This document shows, piece by piece, positions 23,802 through 33,482 of a stretch of DNA of 64,000 nt. Numbering within the stretch: the first letter of the stretch is position 1; each line of letters begins with the position of its first letter. Where the stretch lies: positions 3,224,001-3,288,000 of the forward strand of contig NC_007973.1 of assembly GCF_000196015.1 (NCBI RefSeq), given 5' to 3'. Made by a program: the position numbers and the translations under genes. Origin of the DNA: Cupriavidus metallidurans CH34 (GTDB lineage: Bacteria > Pseudomonadota > Gammaproteobacteria > Burkholderiales > Burkholderiaceae). The notes beneath the pieces are model-generated. The model did no database searches and had not been told where the DNA came from. It saw nothing but the letters and a program-made list of their open reading frames with translations.

Positions 23802-25401
23802 TGCGGATAAAAACTTGGACTGGTTTTATGCGGCTAGGCCAAGTTTGTGCCGGTATTCCACAGGACTTAAACGTCCCAGAGATACCTTGATACGTTTTTC
23901 GTTGTACCAACGAATGTACGCATCGACAGCTTCAATGAACTGCTCAATCGTTGTTGATTGCCAGTTGTTGGGATAGAACAGCTCCATCTTTAGCCTTCCA
24001 AAAAAGCCTTCGCACGCAGCGTTGTCTGGTGAGCACCCTTTGCGAGACATCGAGCGAGTCAACTTTGCATCATGGACCCTCGAGAGCCAGCCTGGCCAGC
24101 GGTAGTGAGCTCCACGATCAGAATGAATCACAGGGCGGCTCTCGCTGCCTTGAACAGCATCAATGGCCGCATCCAGCATTGTGTTGACGAGATGTGCGTT
24201 GGGATGAGTCCCAATCGACCAGCTCACCACCAGCCCGTCAAAGCAATCAATGACTGGCGACAGGTAAACCTTGCCAGCAGGAATCTGGAGTTCAGTAATG
24301 TCGGTGAGCCACTTCTCATTGGGCGCAGCGGCACGGAAGTCTCGATTGATGAGGTTTTGCGGGGCGGCACCTATCTCTCCAAGGTAGGAGTTATATCTGC
24401 GGCGTTTGGGCTTGGCCACGATCAACCCCTCCTGCTTCATCAGCCGACGAACCACCTTCTCTGAGATGCCCGTGCACTCCTTGAGCAGAGATGCCTGCAC
24501 CCTGCGATATCCATAGCAACGGTAGTTGTTGTCGAAGATCTCTGTGATGCTTCGGCGTAAATCAACGTATTTGTCAGCCAGCTTCAGCCGAGCACGATGG
24601 TAAAAATACGAGCTTCTAGCAAGGCCAACAAGAGAAAGCAGTTCTGGCAATTCATACTGCCCGTGCAACGCTTCAACCAGCACAGCCTTATCTTTGTTTG
24701 CCAGCCTATGCAGATCAATGTCAGCCCCATTTTTTAAGATTTCATGGGCCTGCTTGAGAAGCTCACGTTCTATCTTCAGCCGCCGAACATCCTGGCGCAA
24801 TGATTCAACTTGGCGCCTGAGTGCTGCTTCATCCAACACTGGCGATCGCTTTGGACTGTGTTTCATTGAGGCTGGGGCACAAGGGCCAAGCAACTGATTT
24901 TTCCAGTTGTACAAGGTCCCCCTACACACCCCTAACTTGTCCGCAATCTGCTGTGCACTTGATCGACGGGCACACAGCTGCACCACGCCCTCACACATCA
25001 AGGCATCAGGCTTTGTAGCCGGCCAAGATCTGCCTACTCTCGATTTGCAGGTGTCAGGGCAGTCTTGCCGAACCCACGCAGTCAACGTTCCTCGACCCGG
25101 ATAACCCAAAGCCCTCATCGTTGCAGCAATACAGCGATCATGGGCGAGGTAATGAGCAATAGCCACCTGCCTTTGCTGCAGCGAATATTTTGGTGCTCTT
25201 GGAGCTTGGCTTGCTGGCAAATCCTGATGCTTCAGGTAGTGCTGATACCAGCCTTTCAATGCGTTCTTGGTTGGGTACCCCAACTGGCGAATCGTGGCTC
25301 TGACACGCAAGCCAAGCTTGATGTAAAGCGCAACTGCACGAATCCTGTCTGCGTATGAGTACATGAACTACCTCCCCTGGTAGTCCAAGTTTTTGTCCGC
25401 A
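23802..25401. mobile_element. IS3-family insertion sequence
   Basis: About 1.6 kb with imperfect terminal inverted repeats. The left end reads TGCGGATAAAAACTTGGACT and the right end, on the other strand, TGCGGACAAAAACTTGGACT, one mismatch in 20. It contains a single long transposase gene. No clear 3-bp target duplication is seen. Its GC content is much lower than the flanking core genes. Confidence 0.8.
23826..25364 (-). CDS. IS3-family transposase, single uninterrupted frame
   Basis: A 512-residue DDE transposase. Two N-terminal helix-turn-helix units (residues 1-45 and about 125-165) are followed by a coiled-coil segment (RLKIERELLKQAHEI). The rve catalytic core has the first Asp in WLTDITELQIP, the second in VIHSDRGAHY and the Glu in NAACEGFFGRLKMEL. 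Most IS3 elements make this protein by frameshifting between orfA and orfB; here one frame is continuous. All catalytic residues are present, so it may be active. Confidence 0.92.
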   Translation of the reverse strand: MYSYADRIRAVALYIKLGLRVRATIRQLGYPTKNALKGWYQHYLKHQDLPASQAPRAPKYSLQQRQVAIAHYLAHDRCIAATMRALGYPGRGTLTAWVRQDCPDTCKSRVGRSWPATKPDALMCEGVVQLCARRSSAQQIADKLGVCRGTLYNWKNQLLGPCAPASMKHSPKRSPVLDEAALRRQVESLRQDVRRLKIERELLKQAHEILKNGADIDLHRLANKDKAVLVEALHGQYELPELLSLVGLARSSYFYHRARLKLADKYVDLRRSITEIFDNNYRCYGYRRVQASLLKECTGISEKVVRRLMKQEGLIVAKPKRRRYNSYLGEIGAAPQNLINRDFRAAAPNEKWLTDITELQIPAGKVYLSPVIDCFDGLVVSWSIGTHPNAHLVNTMLDAAIDAVQGSESRPVIHSDRGAHYRWPGWLSRVHDAKLTRSMSRKGCSPDNAACEGFFGRLKMELFYPNNWQSTTIEQFIEAVDAYIRWYNEKRIKVSLGRLSPVEYRHKLGLAA

Positions 25402-25435
25402 TCCCCGGCGGGTCAGTTCTGCGTGGAAATCAACA

Positions 25436-25941
25436 GCCTAGATTCATTGAGATGCATCAAAGCAGTCTATCGGCGACAACGCACCTCGTCGTCTGCGTGA
25501 ACTCTAAGGCAGACCCTAAAGGGGCGAGGGAGACACTTTCGGCGGTGCATCTCAACACTCTGCGCAGTGCGGTTGTATTAGACCTAGGGTTCAGCCGTGC
25601 AGTCCAAGAACTCGCAAAGCAGCGTCACCTCTACTACGAGCCGAATGTAATGACCTCAGCTGAAACGTCCTGGGTTGAAACCACTATCAGAGGCCAAGAA
25701 CGATCAGTGTTGTAGCCTGACCCCTCGAAGTATCTGGTGTTTGCCATGCGCCCATTTGGGCTTACCCCATGAGCTGCGCCGTGCAGAGAACATCATCGCT
25801 AAACCACTTCGATGATGACTCAAGTCATTTCCCCTTGGCGAGCAGGATGGCATCACACGGGCAGGTTGCACCCAGCCATAGGACATAGGCTCTGAAGCCG
25901 CGCCCATTTCAGCTGGCGTGCAAACCGCCGAGCAACCATAC
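25436..25941. other. Junction region between the IS and ptxD, with a possible gene remnant
   Basis: About 500 bp. An 87-codon plus-strand open frame (25452-25715) contains a stretch (LGFSRAVQELAKQRHLYYEP) vaguely like a LysR effector domain, but it is short and has no clear start. The rest, next to the end of the ptx operon, shows no clear terminator hairpin. I see no other gene. Confidence 0.35.
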
Positions 25942-26925
25942 CTATGCTGCCGCGCTGGCCTCGACAGCAACATCACTCAAACTCTCGCCCCTGAGTGAGC
26001 GGACTAGGTTCTCAGCAGCCCGCATTTCAATTTCGAACCGTACGCGTCTCACAGCCGAGCCGATGTGGGGAGTGAGTACTGTTCTGGCGTTGTTGGTCAA
26101 TCCCGGATGAATTTCGCGAGGTCTGTCTGGAAGTAGCCAATCTTCCATCTCATAGACGTCAGCGGCGTACGCGCCAAGTTGCTCATTCGCCAAGGCATCG
26201 ACAACCGCCCTTTCGTCGACCACAGACCCCCTACCCACGTTTACAAGGATCTGGCCCTTTTTCGATAGTTGAAGCATCCTGGAGTCAACCAGGTGGCGCG
26301 TATCGCTAACAAGAGGCACTGCCAGGAACACATAGTCCGATGTGCTGACAGCCTCATCAAGCGTGACCAGTTCGACCTGATCTAGACGCACACTTGGGTC
26401 TACACCAAGCAGCCGCGCGCAGCCAAAGCCCGCGAGTCGCGCCAATATGGCCTGCCCAACTTTTCCGAGACCGATCACGCTGGCCACCGACCCATGAAGC
26501 CCGGTTCCGTATAGAGCTGGCCTCCACCCAGAGTAGCCTGCTCTTGTAGCGGCGTCACCCTGAAGCACGTTCCTGCCAGCAGCAATAGCCAATCCGATGG
26601 CCAGCTCGGCTGTGGGCTCTGTGAGGAGGTCAGGAACAAAGGTGACGCTCACCCCGGCTTGTGCGCAAGCCCTCAGGTCGAAGTTGTCGTACCCCTTGAG
26701 TGCACAGGAGATGGTCTTGAGCCTGGGAGCGTTCAGCAGCGACTCTTTGGTCACACTGTCTGTCATGAAGGCCATCATGGCATCAGCATCCACGAGGTAC
26801 TCCCTGAGCTGGCTGGGGCTCCAGGGGTCAGGCCCTGGATTCATGATGACCTCACCCTCAGCCTGGAGCTTCCTTAGAACCTCTTCATGAACTGGCTGCG
26901 TTACGACGATTTTCCGATGATTCAT
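25942..26925 (-). CDS. ptxD: Phosphite (phosphonate) dehydrogenase
   Basis: A 327-residue D-2-hydroxyacid-dehydrogenase-type enzyme that oxidises phosphite to phosphate with NAD. It matches Pseudomonas stutzeri PtxD in its distinctive segments CALKGYDNFDL, FVPDLLTEPTAELAIGLAI, LYGTGL, YEMEDW and TPHIGSAVRRVR. The catalytic set is in place: K77, R232, E261 and H287. The Rossmann motif is GLGKVG, and an acidic residue (D176) at the end of the second strand points to NAD rather than NADP. It is the last gene of the ptxABCD operon, 8 bp after ptxC. Confidence 0.95.
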   Translation of the reverse strand: MNHRKIVVTQPVHEEVLRKLQAEGEVIMNPGPDPWSPSQLREYLVDADAMMAFMTDSVTKESLLNAPRLKTISCALKGYDNFDLRACAQAGVSVTFVPDLLTEPTAELAIGLAIAAGRNVLQGDAATRAGYSGWRPALYGTGLHGSVASVIGLGKVGQAILARLAGFGCARLLGVDPSVRLDQVELVTLDEAVSTSDYVFLAVPLVSDTRHLVDSRMLQLSKKGQILVNVGRGSVVDERAVVDALANEQLGAYAADVYEMEDWLLPDRPREIHPGLTNNARTVLTPHIGSAVRRVRFEIEMRAAENLVRSLRGESLSDVAVEASAAA

Positions 26926-26933
26926 TTTTCGAT

Positions 26934-27734
26934 TTACTTGAGACGCTTTCGCAGCATCGATCCAATGCTGTCAACCACGAGGACACAGGCAAGAATCGAC
27001 AGAAGGATGGCTGAGACCTCGTCATACTTGACAAGGCGAAGTGCTGCCATCAGCTCGAAGCCGATGCCACCTGCACCGACAATGCCAAGTACTGCGGAGG
27101 CCCTGAAGTGGTACTCCCAGCGATAGATGGTTATGTCTGCCAACTGTGGAAGGACTTGGGGGATAACGGCATGCGAGATGACCTGAAAGCGGCTTGCGCC
27201 TACCGCAGCAGCTGCTTCAAGTGGCTTCGGATCCACGTGCTCAATGGCTTCCGCGTAAAACTTTGCGACCATTCCCGTGGAATGCAACGCTAGTGCGAGC
27301 ACCCCAGGTAGAGCACCAAACCCTACGGCTGCCACGAACAGAATGCCAAGAATGATTTCTGGCACGGACCGGAATGCCGCCAGGATGACTCTGGCCACTC
27401 TTCCCACCAAAGGATTGGGGGTGGTGTTTGGAGCCGCCAGGAGCGCCAGCGGAAGTGAAAGCACGATAGTCAGTGCTGTGCCGGCAATCGACATCGCCAA
27501 GGTGTCCCTCAGCGGGATGACCCAGTGCTCCCAGCGGTCGAAGTTGGGAGGGACCATCTCAGATGAGAGCTGCTTGACAGCCGGGGCGCCTTCGATGAAC
27601 CGCTGTGCATCGAAGAACCCCGTGACGTACAGGGCTACAAGGCAAACCAGAAGGACGAACGCTGTATTGCGCAGTCCAATGAACTGCTCCCGCTTGTCGC
27701 GACTGATGATGTTCTCGAATGCAGCCGAGGTCAT
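26934..27734 (-). CDS. ptxC: Phosphite ABC transporter permease (PhnE family)
   Basis: A 266-residue inner-membrane permease with about six transmembrane segments. The cytoplasmic EAA loop that docks the ATPase is EAAAAVGASRFQVISHAVIP. AAFRSVPEIILGILFVAAVGFG is typical of the PhnE family. On its own it could be a phosphonate permease; the adjoining ptxD makes phosphite the likely substrate. It overlaps the ptxB stop by 4 bp. Confidence 0.92.
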   Translation of the reverse strand: MTSAAFENIISRDKREQFIGLRNTAFVLLVCLVALYVTGFFDAQRFIEGAPAVKQLSSEMVPPNFDRWEHWVIPLRDTLAMSIAGTALTIVLSLPLALLAAPNTTPNPLVGRVARVILAAFRSVPEIILGILFVAAVGFGALPGVLALALHSTGMVAKFYAEAIEHVDPKPLEAAAAVGASRFQVISHAVIPQVLPQLADITIYRWEYHFRASAVLGIVGAGGIGFELMAALRLVKYDEVSAILLSILACVLVVDSIGSMLRKRLK

Positions 27735-28609
27735 TGCATACGGCCCAAATCAAGCTTCAGGATGGTTGCGGTATCCCTAAGGACGTCATATGCAGCGTCA
27801 TCAGTGGCGGCAAACGCCTGGACACGAAACGCCTTGAGCACCTCAGCATCCTTCATGTCCAGAAAGGCAGAGCGGATGGCAGCTTTGAGCTCAGGCTTGA
27901 GGTCCCCCTGCATGACGACCGGATAGTTTGGAATGGGAGCAGAAAGGTCAAGCTGAACAATCTTCGTGGCATCAATGCTTCCTCGAGCGATGAGGTTGTC
28001 CAGAATCGGCTTGGACAGAGCCCCGGCTGGAATCTGACCCGACTGCACCGCACGTGCGACCGCGTCATGTGCCCCAAGGTGAACTGGCCGATAGTCCTTC
28101 TCACCATCAAGCTTGTACTTCTTGAGCAGGTGTGCACGTGGTGCAAGGTGGCTTGATGTGGACGCCTGGTCGCCAAATCCGAAGGGCTTGCCGCGCACGT
28201 CTTCAAGCGTTTTCACCGGCCCTCCGGCCGTTGCGATGAGGACCGACTGGTATGTGGGCGACCCACGTTCAACGCCCACCGCAAAGGGCTCAATCCCGGA
28301 CGCCTTAGATTTGGCCAAAACGTACGAAAACGGTCCAAAGTACGCTACCTCAATCCGACCGAACCGCATTGCCTCGATCATCGAGGAGTAATCGGTAGTC
28401 ACCACAATCTCAACATCCTTCTTGAGCTGCTGTTCAAGATAGCGCTTAAGAGGCTGCGCGTTCTGGATGATGCTGGCAGCGTTCTCATCTGGAAGAAGGG
28501 CGACACGAAGCTTTGATGGATCCTTTCCCTGCGCATGAGCCCACAGAGGAAGGAGTGCAGCAAAAGAAGCTGCGCTGACAACAAGAGAGAAGTTACGGCG
28601 ATTCAGCAT
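27731..28609 (-). CDS. ptxB: Phosphite-binding periplasmic protein (PhnD/PtxB family)
   Basis: A 292-residue solute-binding protein. An N-terminal signal peptide ends at about WAHAQG. The mature protein has the phosphonate-binding family's TDYSSMIEAMRFGRIEVAYFGPFSY, with the ligand-contacting Tyr and Ser/Thr residues, and GVERGSPTYQSVLIA. It delivers phosphite to the PtxA-PtxC transporter. The start overlaps the ptxA stop by 7 bp. Confidence 0.93.
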   Translation of the reverse strand: MLNRRNFSLVVSAASFAALLPLWAHAQGKDPSKLRVALLPDENAASIIQNAQPLKRYLEQQLKKDVEIVVTTDYSSMIEAMRFGRIEVAYFGPFSYVLAKSKASGIEPFAVGVERGSPTYQSVLIATAGGPVKTLEDVRGKPFGFGDQASTSSHLAPRAHLLKKYKLDGEKDYRPVHLGAHDAVARAVQSGQIPAGALSKPILDNLIARGSIDATKIVQLDLSAPIPNYPVVMQGDLKPELKAAIRSAFLDMKDAEVLKAFRVQAFAATDDAAYDVLRDTATILKLDLGRMQ

Positions 28610-29442
28610 GGCAAGAGCTCCTTGGTTTGACTGGATTGAAGAGTTCGGGGGCTATCAGTGGACGCACTCGTGTTGGAAGCGTTGGACTGCTTTGCATAGA
28701 GGTTCCGCGCAACATCAGGACTCAGCTGCTCTGCCCTACCCTCGAATACAACAGCTCCCTGGCGGAGCCCAATGATTCGGTCTGCAAACGAGCGCGCGAG
28801 CTCCACCTGGTGAAGACTCACGATTGCGGTGAGGTGGTCCTTTTTGCAGATCTCATGCAACAAGGTGAGCACGCTATGTGCGGTTGCCGGGTCCAGGCTG
28901 GCAACAGGCTCATCGGCCAGCAGGATTCGTGGCTTCTGTATTAGCGCCCTAGCTATGCCTACGCGCTGCTGCTGCCCCCCAGACAAGGCATCAGCCCGGG
29001 AGAGCGCCTTTTCGAGCAGCCCGACACGCTCAATCACTGTGAGCGCCTCCAGCTTGTCCTTCTTGCTCCACGGCCATAGCGAAGCGAATGCACCCCTGTC
29101 ACCGAGCTTTCCCATCAGAACATTCCTGAGGACCGACTGACGTCCAATCAGATGATGCTGCTGGAAAACCATCCCACAGCGCTTGCGGTGCTCTCTCAGC
29201 GTCTTTGCGTTGACTACCCCACCTGCCAGGCCAGGTATCGATACCTCGCCTTTTGTGGGCAGCACCAGTCCATTGATGCTTCGTAACAAGGTGGACTTCC
29301 CTGCGCCCGAGGCGCCCAGAAGCACCAAAAACTCTCCCTGCTTCACATCCAGACTCGTCGGGTGCAAGGCCACGGTCGAGTCAACGTAGCGGACGGAAAC
29401 TCCCTTGAGACTCAGAACGTCTCGGTCCTTCTCCAACTTCAT
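28603..29442 (-). CDS. ptxA: Phosphite ABC transporter ATP-binding protein (PhnC family)
   Basis: A 279-residue ABC ATPase. The Walker A motif is GASGAGKST near residue 43, the ABC signature LSGGQQQRVGIARAL, Walker B ILLADEPVASLDP, and the H-loop follows in AIVSLHQVEL. The FQQHHLIGRQSVLRNVLMG segment is typical of PhnC. It opens the four-gene operon ptxABCD, whose genes overlap or nearly touch. It is divergent from the LysR gene ptxE. Confidence 0.93.
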   Translation of the reverse strand: MKLEKDRDVLSLKGVSVRYVDSTVALHPTSLDVKQGEFLVLLGASGAGKSTLLRSINGLVLPTKGEVSIPGLAGGVVNAKTLREHRKRCGMVFQQHHLIGRQSVLRNVLMGKLGDRGAFASLWPWSKKDKLEALTVIERVGLLEKALSRADALSGGQQQRVGIARALIQKPRILLADEPVASLDPATAHSVLTLLHEICKKDHLTAIVSLHQVELARSFADRIIGLRQGAVVFEGRAEQLSPDVARNLYAKQSNASNTSASTDSPRTLQSSQTKELLPC

Positions 29443-29613
29443 GTTGTTACCTTTGCAAGTTTCTGCCTGCGAGCAGCGCGAGAGCGCTTATGACGCACAT
29501 TTGCCGCAGAAAGAAGTTCGATACGGCTAGGCATGCGTGCAGTTTGTTCGTGGAACGTGTCATCAATATGAAACTTGCACCCCGAAAAATAGGGGTATCT
29601 ATAGATAACACCT
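29443..29613. promoter_or_regulatory. Divergent ptxA/ptxE promoter region with a 12-bp palindrome
   Basis: The 171 bp between the two divergent genes is AT-richer than the coding DNA. It contains the perfect palindrome TATCTATAGATA at 29596-29607, 6 bp before the ptxE start. A LysR regulator usually binds such a divergent region, so this may be its autoregulatory site; the activation site for ptxA is not clear. Confidence 0.5.
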
Positions 29614-30501
29614 ATGTCTGGACTCACGCTACTTGCGGCTTTGAAAGCCTTTGATGCGACGGCAAGGGCCGGAAGCATGACTGCTGCTGCGAAGCTGCTT
29701 GATCTACAGCAGCCCACCATCTCAGCGCATATTCAGCGCCTGGAGAATGAGTACGGCGTGGAGCTTTTTCTTCGTCAAGGCCGCCGGCTTGAGCTGACTA
29801 CCTTTGGCAGGACTCTGCTGGACTACACGCGGCGGGCATTCAGCGGCGAGGAAGATGCGCACGCCCTTTTGGCAGCAGCCAAAAACCGATTCGTCGGGCG
29901 TCTTGTGATTCACGCGATCGGCCCGTACAACGTAGTCCCTGTTCTGAAGGCCTTCGGGAGCCGCCATCCCCAGGTCGAGGTCTCTGTCCGTGTAGGCGAC
30001 TCCCGCTCAATCACGGAAAAGCTCCTCGACTACCAGGGTGATGTCGGCGTGGTCCTCAATCACGCCGAGCACCCCGAACTCCATTGCATGCCATACAGGT
30101 CACAGCGCCTGGTGGTCTTTGCGAACCGAGAGCACGCCCTAGCCCGGTGCGGTGAGATAGTGCTCAAGGACCTTCAGAGCCAGCGCTTCGTCATACGTGA
30201 GGAAGGTTCAACGACAAGAAGAGTCTTCGAGAGCGAGCTAATTGCCCGCAATATCAACATCCAGGTTGCGCTGGAGATGGGAAGCCGGGAGGCTGTCCGC
30301 GAGGCAGTCGCACAAGGAATAGGACTAGGCGTCGTTGCCGAGACAGCCTATGTTCCAGATCCGCGTCTTGTGAAGCTGAAGATTCTGGATACAGCAATGG
30401 CCACCCACGTCGACTTCATCTGTCGTCGCGAACGACAGAACGCTCCGCTGATAGCAACGATTTTCGACTTGGCAAAAGAGGTGAGAAGAGGCCTGGCCTA
30501 A
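29614..30501 (+). CDS. ptxE: LysR-type regulator of the phosphite operon
   Basis: A 295-residue LysR-family regulator. The helix-turn-helix is in ARAGSMTAAAKLLDLQQPTISAHIQRLE, and the effector domain follows to the C-terminus. It is divergent from ptxABCD, a common LysR arrangement; in P. stutzeri the regulator PtxE belongs to the same locus. Family membership is clear from sequence. Control of ptx is inferred from position and known ptx loci. Confidence 0.85.
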   Translation: MSGLTLLAALKAFDATARAGSMTAAAKLLDLQQPTISAHIQRLENEYGVELFLRQGRRLELTTFGRTLLDYTRRAFSGEEDAHALLAAAKNRFVGRLVIHAIGPYNVVPVLKAFGSRHPQVEVSVRVGDSRSITEKLLDYQGDVGVVLNHAEHPELHCMPYRSQRLVVFANREHALARCGEIVLKDLQSQRFVIREEGSTTRRVFESELIARNINIQVALEMGSREAVREAVAQGIGLGVVAETAYVPDPRLVKLKILDTAMATHVDFICRRERQNAPLIATIFDLAKEVRRGLA

Positions 30502-30608
30502 AGATTCACGAACTTGGCGACAGGGCCCGAGTGGATCATTCATGCCAAGCCTATCGTTAGCAGCCATGCTGTCAGTCAAACAGGCCTAGATGGCTGCGCC
30601 TGTGGGAA

Positions 30609-31039
30609 GTGACTCCGTTGGATCCACTCTTACTCTTCGTCGTAGCCAATACCGTTGGACCATCGACAAGCTCCCTGTACAGCTTGTATCTTGGAGCGAC
30701 GTACGGAGTTAGGGGAGCGCTTGGCTACACGCTCGGCACCAGTCTTGGCTTCTCCATCGTCGTCACTACCAGCTCCGTGCTAGTCGCGGTTGCCTATGAG
30801 ATTCCTGCTGGCGGGCAATTTGGCCTAAAGCTGTTCGCGTCTGGCTATACCGCGTGGATTGCAAGCAAGTGCTTGCGTACTGCCTGGACGTCCAGCCGTG
30901 ATTCCACCAAGGCTCTTGCCTTCACCAAGCTTGGGGCCTATGACGGTGCCATTCAGCAACTCGCAAACCCACGAGGGTGGGCCCTCGCCACTGTCTCAGT
31001 GGTCGGGTTCTCCGACGCCCAAGTCCCACCGTTGATGGA
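30609..31039 (+). pseudogene. LysE-family exporter, truncated by a Tn3-family end
   Basis: The remaining 140 or so codons encode an inner-membrane exporter of the LysE/RhtB family: PLLLFVVANTVGPSTSSLYSL at the start, GVRGALGYTLGTSLGF, and QQLANPRGWALATVSV. The full family is about 205 residues. The frame runs into a Tn3-type 38-bp inverted repeat at 31040 and stops inside it, so the last 60 or so residues and one or two membrane segments are lost. The start is uncertain: GTG 30609 or TTG 30618. Confidence 0.82.
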
Positions 31040-31077
31040 GGGGTCGTCTCAGAAAACGGAAAATAAAGCACGCTAAG
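31040..31077 (+). repeat. Tn3-family 38-bp terminal inverted repeat
   Basis: The 38-bp sequence starts GGGGTCGTCTCAGAAAAC and ends GCACGCTAAG, the standard end of Tn3/Tn21-type transposons. The stop codon of the adjoining transposase gene (31073-31075) lies inside it. The opposite end of this transposon is not in the window. Confidence 0.93.
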
Positions 31078-33334
31078 CCGGTGGCAGCGGTCGCAATGGC
31101 CTGAACTTCCCCGCACCGACCTTGGCACTGCTGCGCCATAGGTAATCGCCGGTCAGGTTGATATGCTCCCACCCCAGCGGGGACAGATATTGCAGCAACG
31201 TGTCGTCCAGCGCCTTGCCGTGGGCACGCAAAGCACTGGTGGCACGCTCCAGATAGACCGTGTTCCACAACACGATGGCCGCCGTCACCAGATTGAGGCC
31301 GCTGGCCCGGTAGCGCTGCTGCTCAAAACTGCGGTCGCGGATTTCACCCAATCGGTAGAAGAAGACCGCCCTGGCCAGCGCGTTGCGCGCCTCGCCCTTA
31401 TTCAGCCCCGCATGGACGCGGCGGCGCAGCTCCACGCTTTGCAGCCAATCCAGAATGAACAGCGTGCGCTCGATGCGCCCCAGCTCGCGCAGGGCGACGG
31501 CCAAGCCGTTTTGGCGCGGATAGCTGCCGAGCTTGCGCAGCATCAGCGAGGCCGTCACCGTGCCCTGCTTGATCGAAGTGGCCAGCCGTAGGATTTCATC
31601 CCAATGAGCGCGAATAGCCTTGATGTTCAGCCTGTCGCTGCTAATCATCGGCTTGAGTGCATCGTAGGCAGTATCGCCCTTGGGAATGAACAGCTTGGTG
31701 TCGCCCAGGTCGCGGATGCGCGGCGCGAACCGGAATCCCAGAAAGTGCATCAGGCCGAACACATGATCGGTGAAGCCCGCCGTGTCGGTGTAGTGTTCCT
31801 CGATACGCAAGTCAGACTCGTGGTACAGCAGGCCATCGAGCACATAGGTCGAGTCGCGCAAGCCGACGTTGACCACCTTGGCGCTGAAGGGCGCGTATTG
31901 GTCGGAGATATGGGTATAGAACGTCCGCCCAGGGCTACTTCCATACTTCGGATTGATATGCCCGGTGCTCTCTGCCTTGCTGCCGGTTCGGAAGTTCTGG
32001 CCGTCCGACGATGACGTGGTGCCGTCGCCCCAGTTTCCGGCGAAGGGTTGTCGAAACTGTGCGTTCACCAGCTCGGCCAGCGCCGTCGAATAGGTTTCGT
32101 CGCGAACGTGCCAGGCTTGCAGCCAAGACAGCTTGGCGTAGGTGGTGCCAGGGCAGGACTCGGCCATCTTGGTGAGCCCAAGATTGATACCATCAGCCAG
32201 AATCGTCGTCATCAGCAAGGTTTTGTCCTTGGCCGTGTCGCCGGTCTTCAGGTGTGTGAAGTGGCGCGTGAAGCCCGTCCATTCATCGACCTCCATCAGC
32301 AACTCGGTGATCTTGAGGTGCGGCAGCAACATCGCCGACTGGTCAATCAAGGCTTGCGCGGCGTCTGGCACCGCTGCGTCCAGCGGCGTGATCTTCAGGC
32401 CCGATGCAGTGGTGATGATGGCATCCGGTAAGTCGTTGGTCGCCGCCATGCGGTTGACTGTGGCGAGTTGCGCCTCCAATAATTCCAGTCGGTCATGCAG
32501 ATATTGGTCGCAGTCGGTGGCCACGGCCAGTGGCAATTCGCTGGCCAGCTTCAGGGTGGCGAACTTCTCGATCGGCACCAGGTATTCGTCGAAGTCCTTG
32601 AACTGGCGCGAACCCTGCACCCAAACATCACCAGAGCGCAGTGCGTTCTTCAGCTCCGACAGGGCGCATAACTCGTAGTAACGCCGGTCAATACCCTCGT
32701 CGGTCAGAACCAGCTTTGCCCAGCGCGGCTTGATGAATACGGTTGGCGCATCGGCGGGCACCTTGCGCGCGCTGTCGCTGTTCATGCCGCGCAGCACGTC
32801 GATGGCATCGAGCACACCCTTGGCGGTGGGCGCGGCGCGCAGTTTGAGCACGTCCAGGAACTGCGGCGCATAGCGGCGCAGCGTGGCGTAACTCTCGCCG
32901 ATATGGTGCAGGAAATCAAAATCGGCAGGCCGCGCCAGCGTTTGCGCCTCGGTGACGTTGGCGGCGAAGGTGTCCCACGGCATGACCGCTTCGATGGCGG
33001 CGAACGGATCGCCGCCGCTTTGTTTGGCTTCAATCAGCGCCTGACCGATGCGCCCATACATCCGCACCTTGTCGTTGATCGCCTTGCCGGAAGCCTGGAA
33101 CTGCTGTTGATGCTTGTTCTTGGCCGCATTGAACAGCTTGCCGATGATGCGGTCGTGAAGGTCGATGATTTCATCAGTGACGGTGGCCATGCCCTCGATG
33201 GCCAGTGCTACCAAGGTGGCGTAACGCCGCTGCGACTCGAACTTGGCCAGGTCGGCGGGCGTCATCTGGCCGCCCTCGCGGGCGATCTTGAGCAAGCGGT
33301 TTTGGTGTACCTGCCGTTCGATGCCAGCAGGTAG
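31073..33334 (-). pseudogene. tnpA: Tn3-family transposase, 5' end removed by a Tn402-type insertion
   Basis: The 754 remaining codons cover the C-terminal three quarters of a Tn3-family transposase, normally about 990 residues. They include [22 protein letters not shown] and [26 protein letters not shown] of the DDE core and the final [19 protein letters not shown] region. The N-terminal 230 or so residues are missing: the frame begins at [15 protein letters not shown] exactly at the Tn402-type end at 33335. It cannot make a full transposase. Confidence 0.92.
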
Positions 33335-33359
33335 TGTCATTTTCAGAAGACGACTGCAC
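33335..33359 (+). repeat. Tn402-type terminal repeat, cargo end (IRi)
   Basis: This 25-bp end begins TGTCATTTTC and ends ACGACTGCAC. It is identical, inverted, to 43713-43737 and cuts the Tn3 transposase gene. Confidence 0.93.
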
Positions 33360-33482
33360 CAATTGTCAGGAGTCGATAACACTACATCGGCGAGAGCGAA
33401 AACTTCCCGGCTCAGTGCGAGCTAAGTCTGCCTGCGTACCTTCTCCACTGTGCAAATCCCTGCACTCTTCTGGAGAAGCATC

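Larger units (their letters stand above)
23758..25435. mobile_element. Inverted 26-bp ends, possibly of a second IS, enclosing an IS3-family element
   Basis: Positions 23758-23783 (beginning TGTTGATTTCCACCCAG) and 25410-25435 (ending GGAAATCAACA) are inverted copies of one 26-bp sequence with two mismatches. They lie 18-44 bp outside the IS3-family ends. They begin with TG and end with CA, like ends of IS21-type elements, but no istA or istB genes remain between them. No target-site duplication is visible outside them. The simplest reading is an IS whose interior was replaced by the IS3 element, or one composite end structure. Confidence 0.55.

Noticed and set aside
26934..29442. The transporter genes considered as a phosphonate (phnCDE) system
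   Set aside because: The sequences alone allow it, but the directly linked ptxD and the ptxABCD gene order make phosphite the better call.
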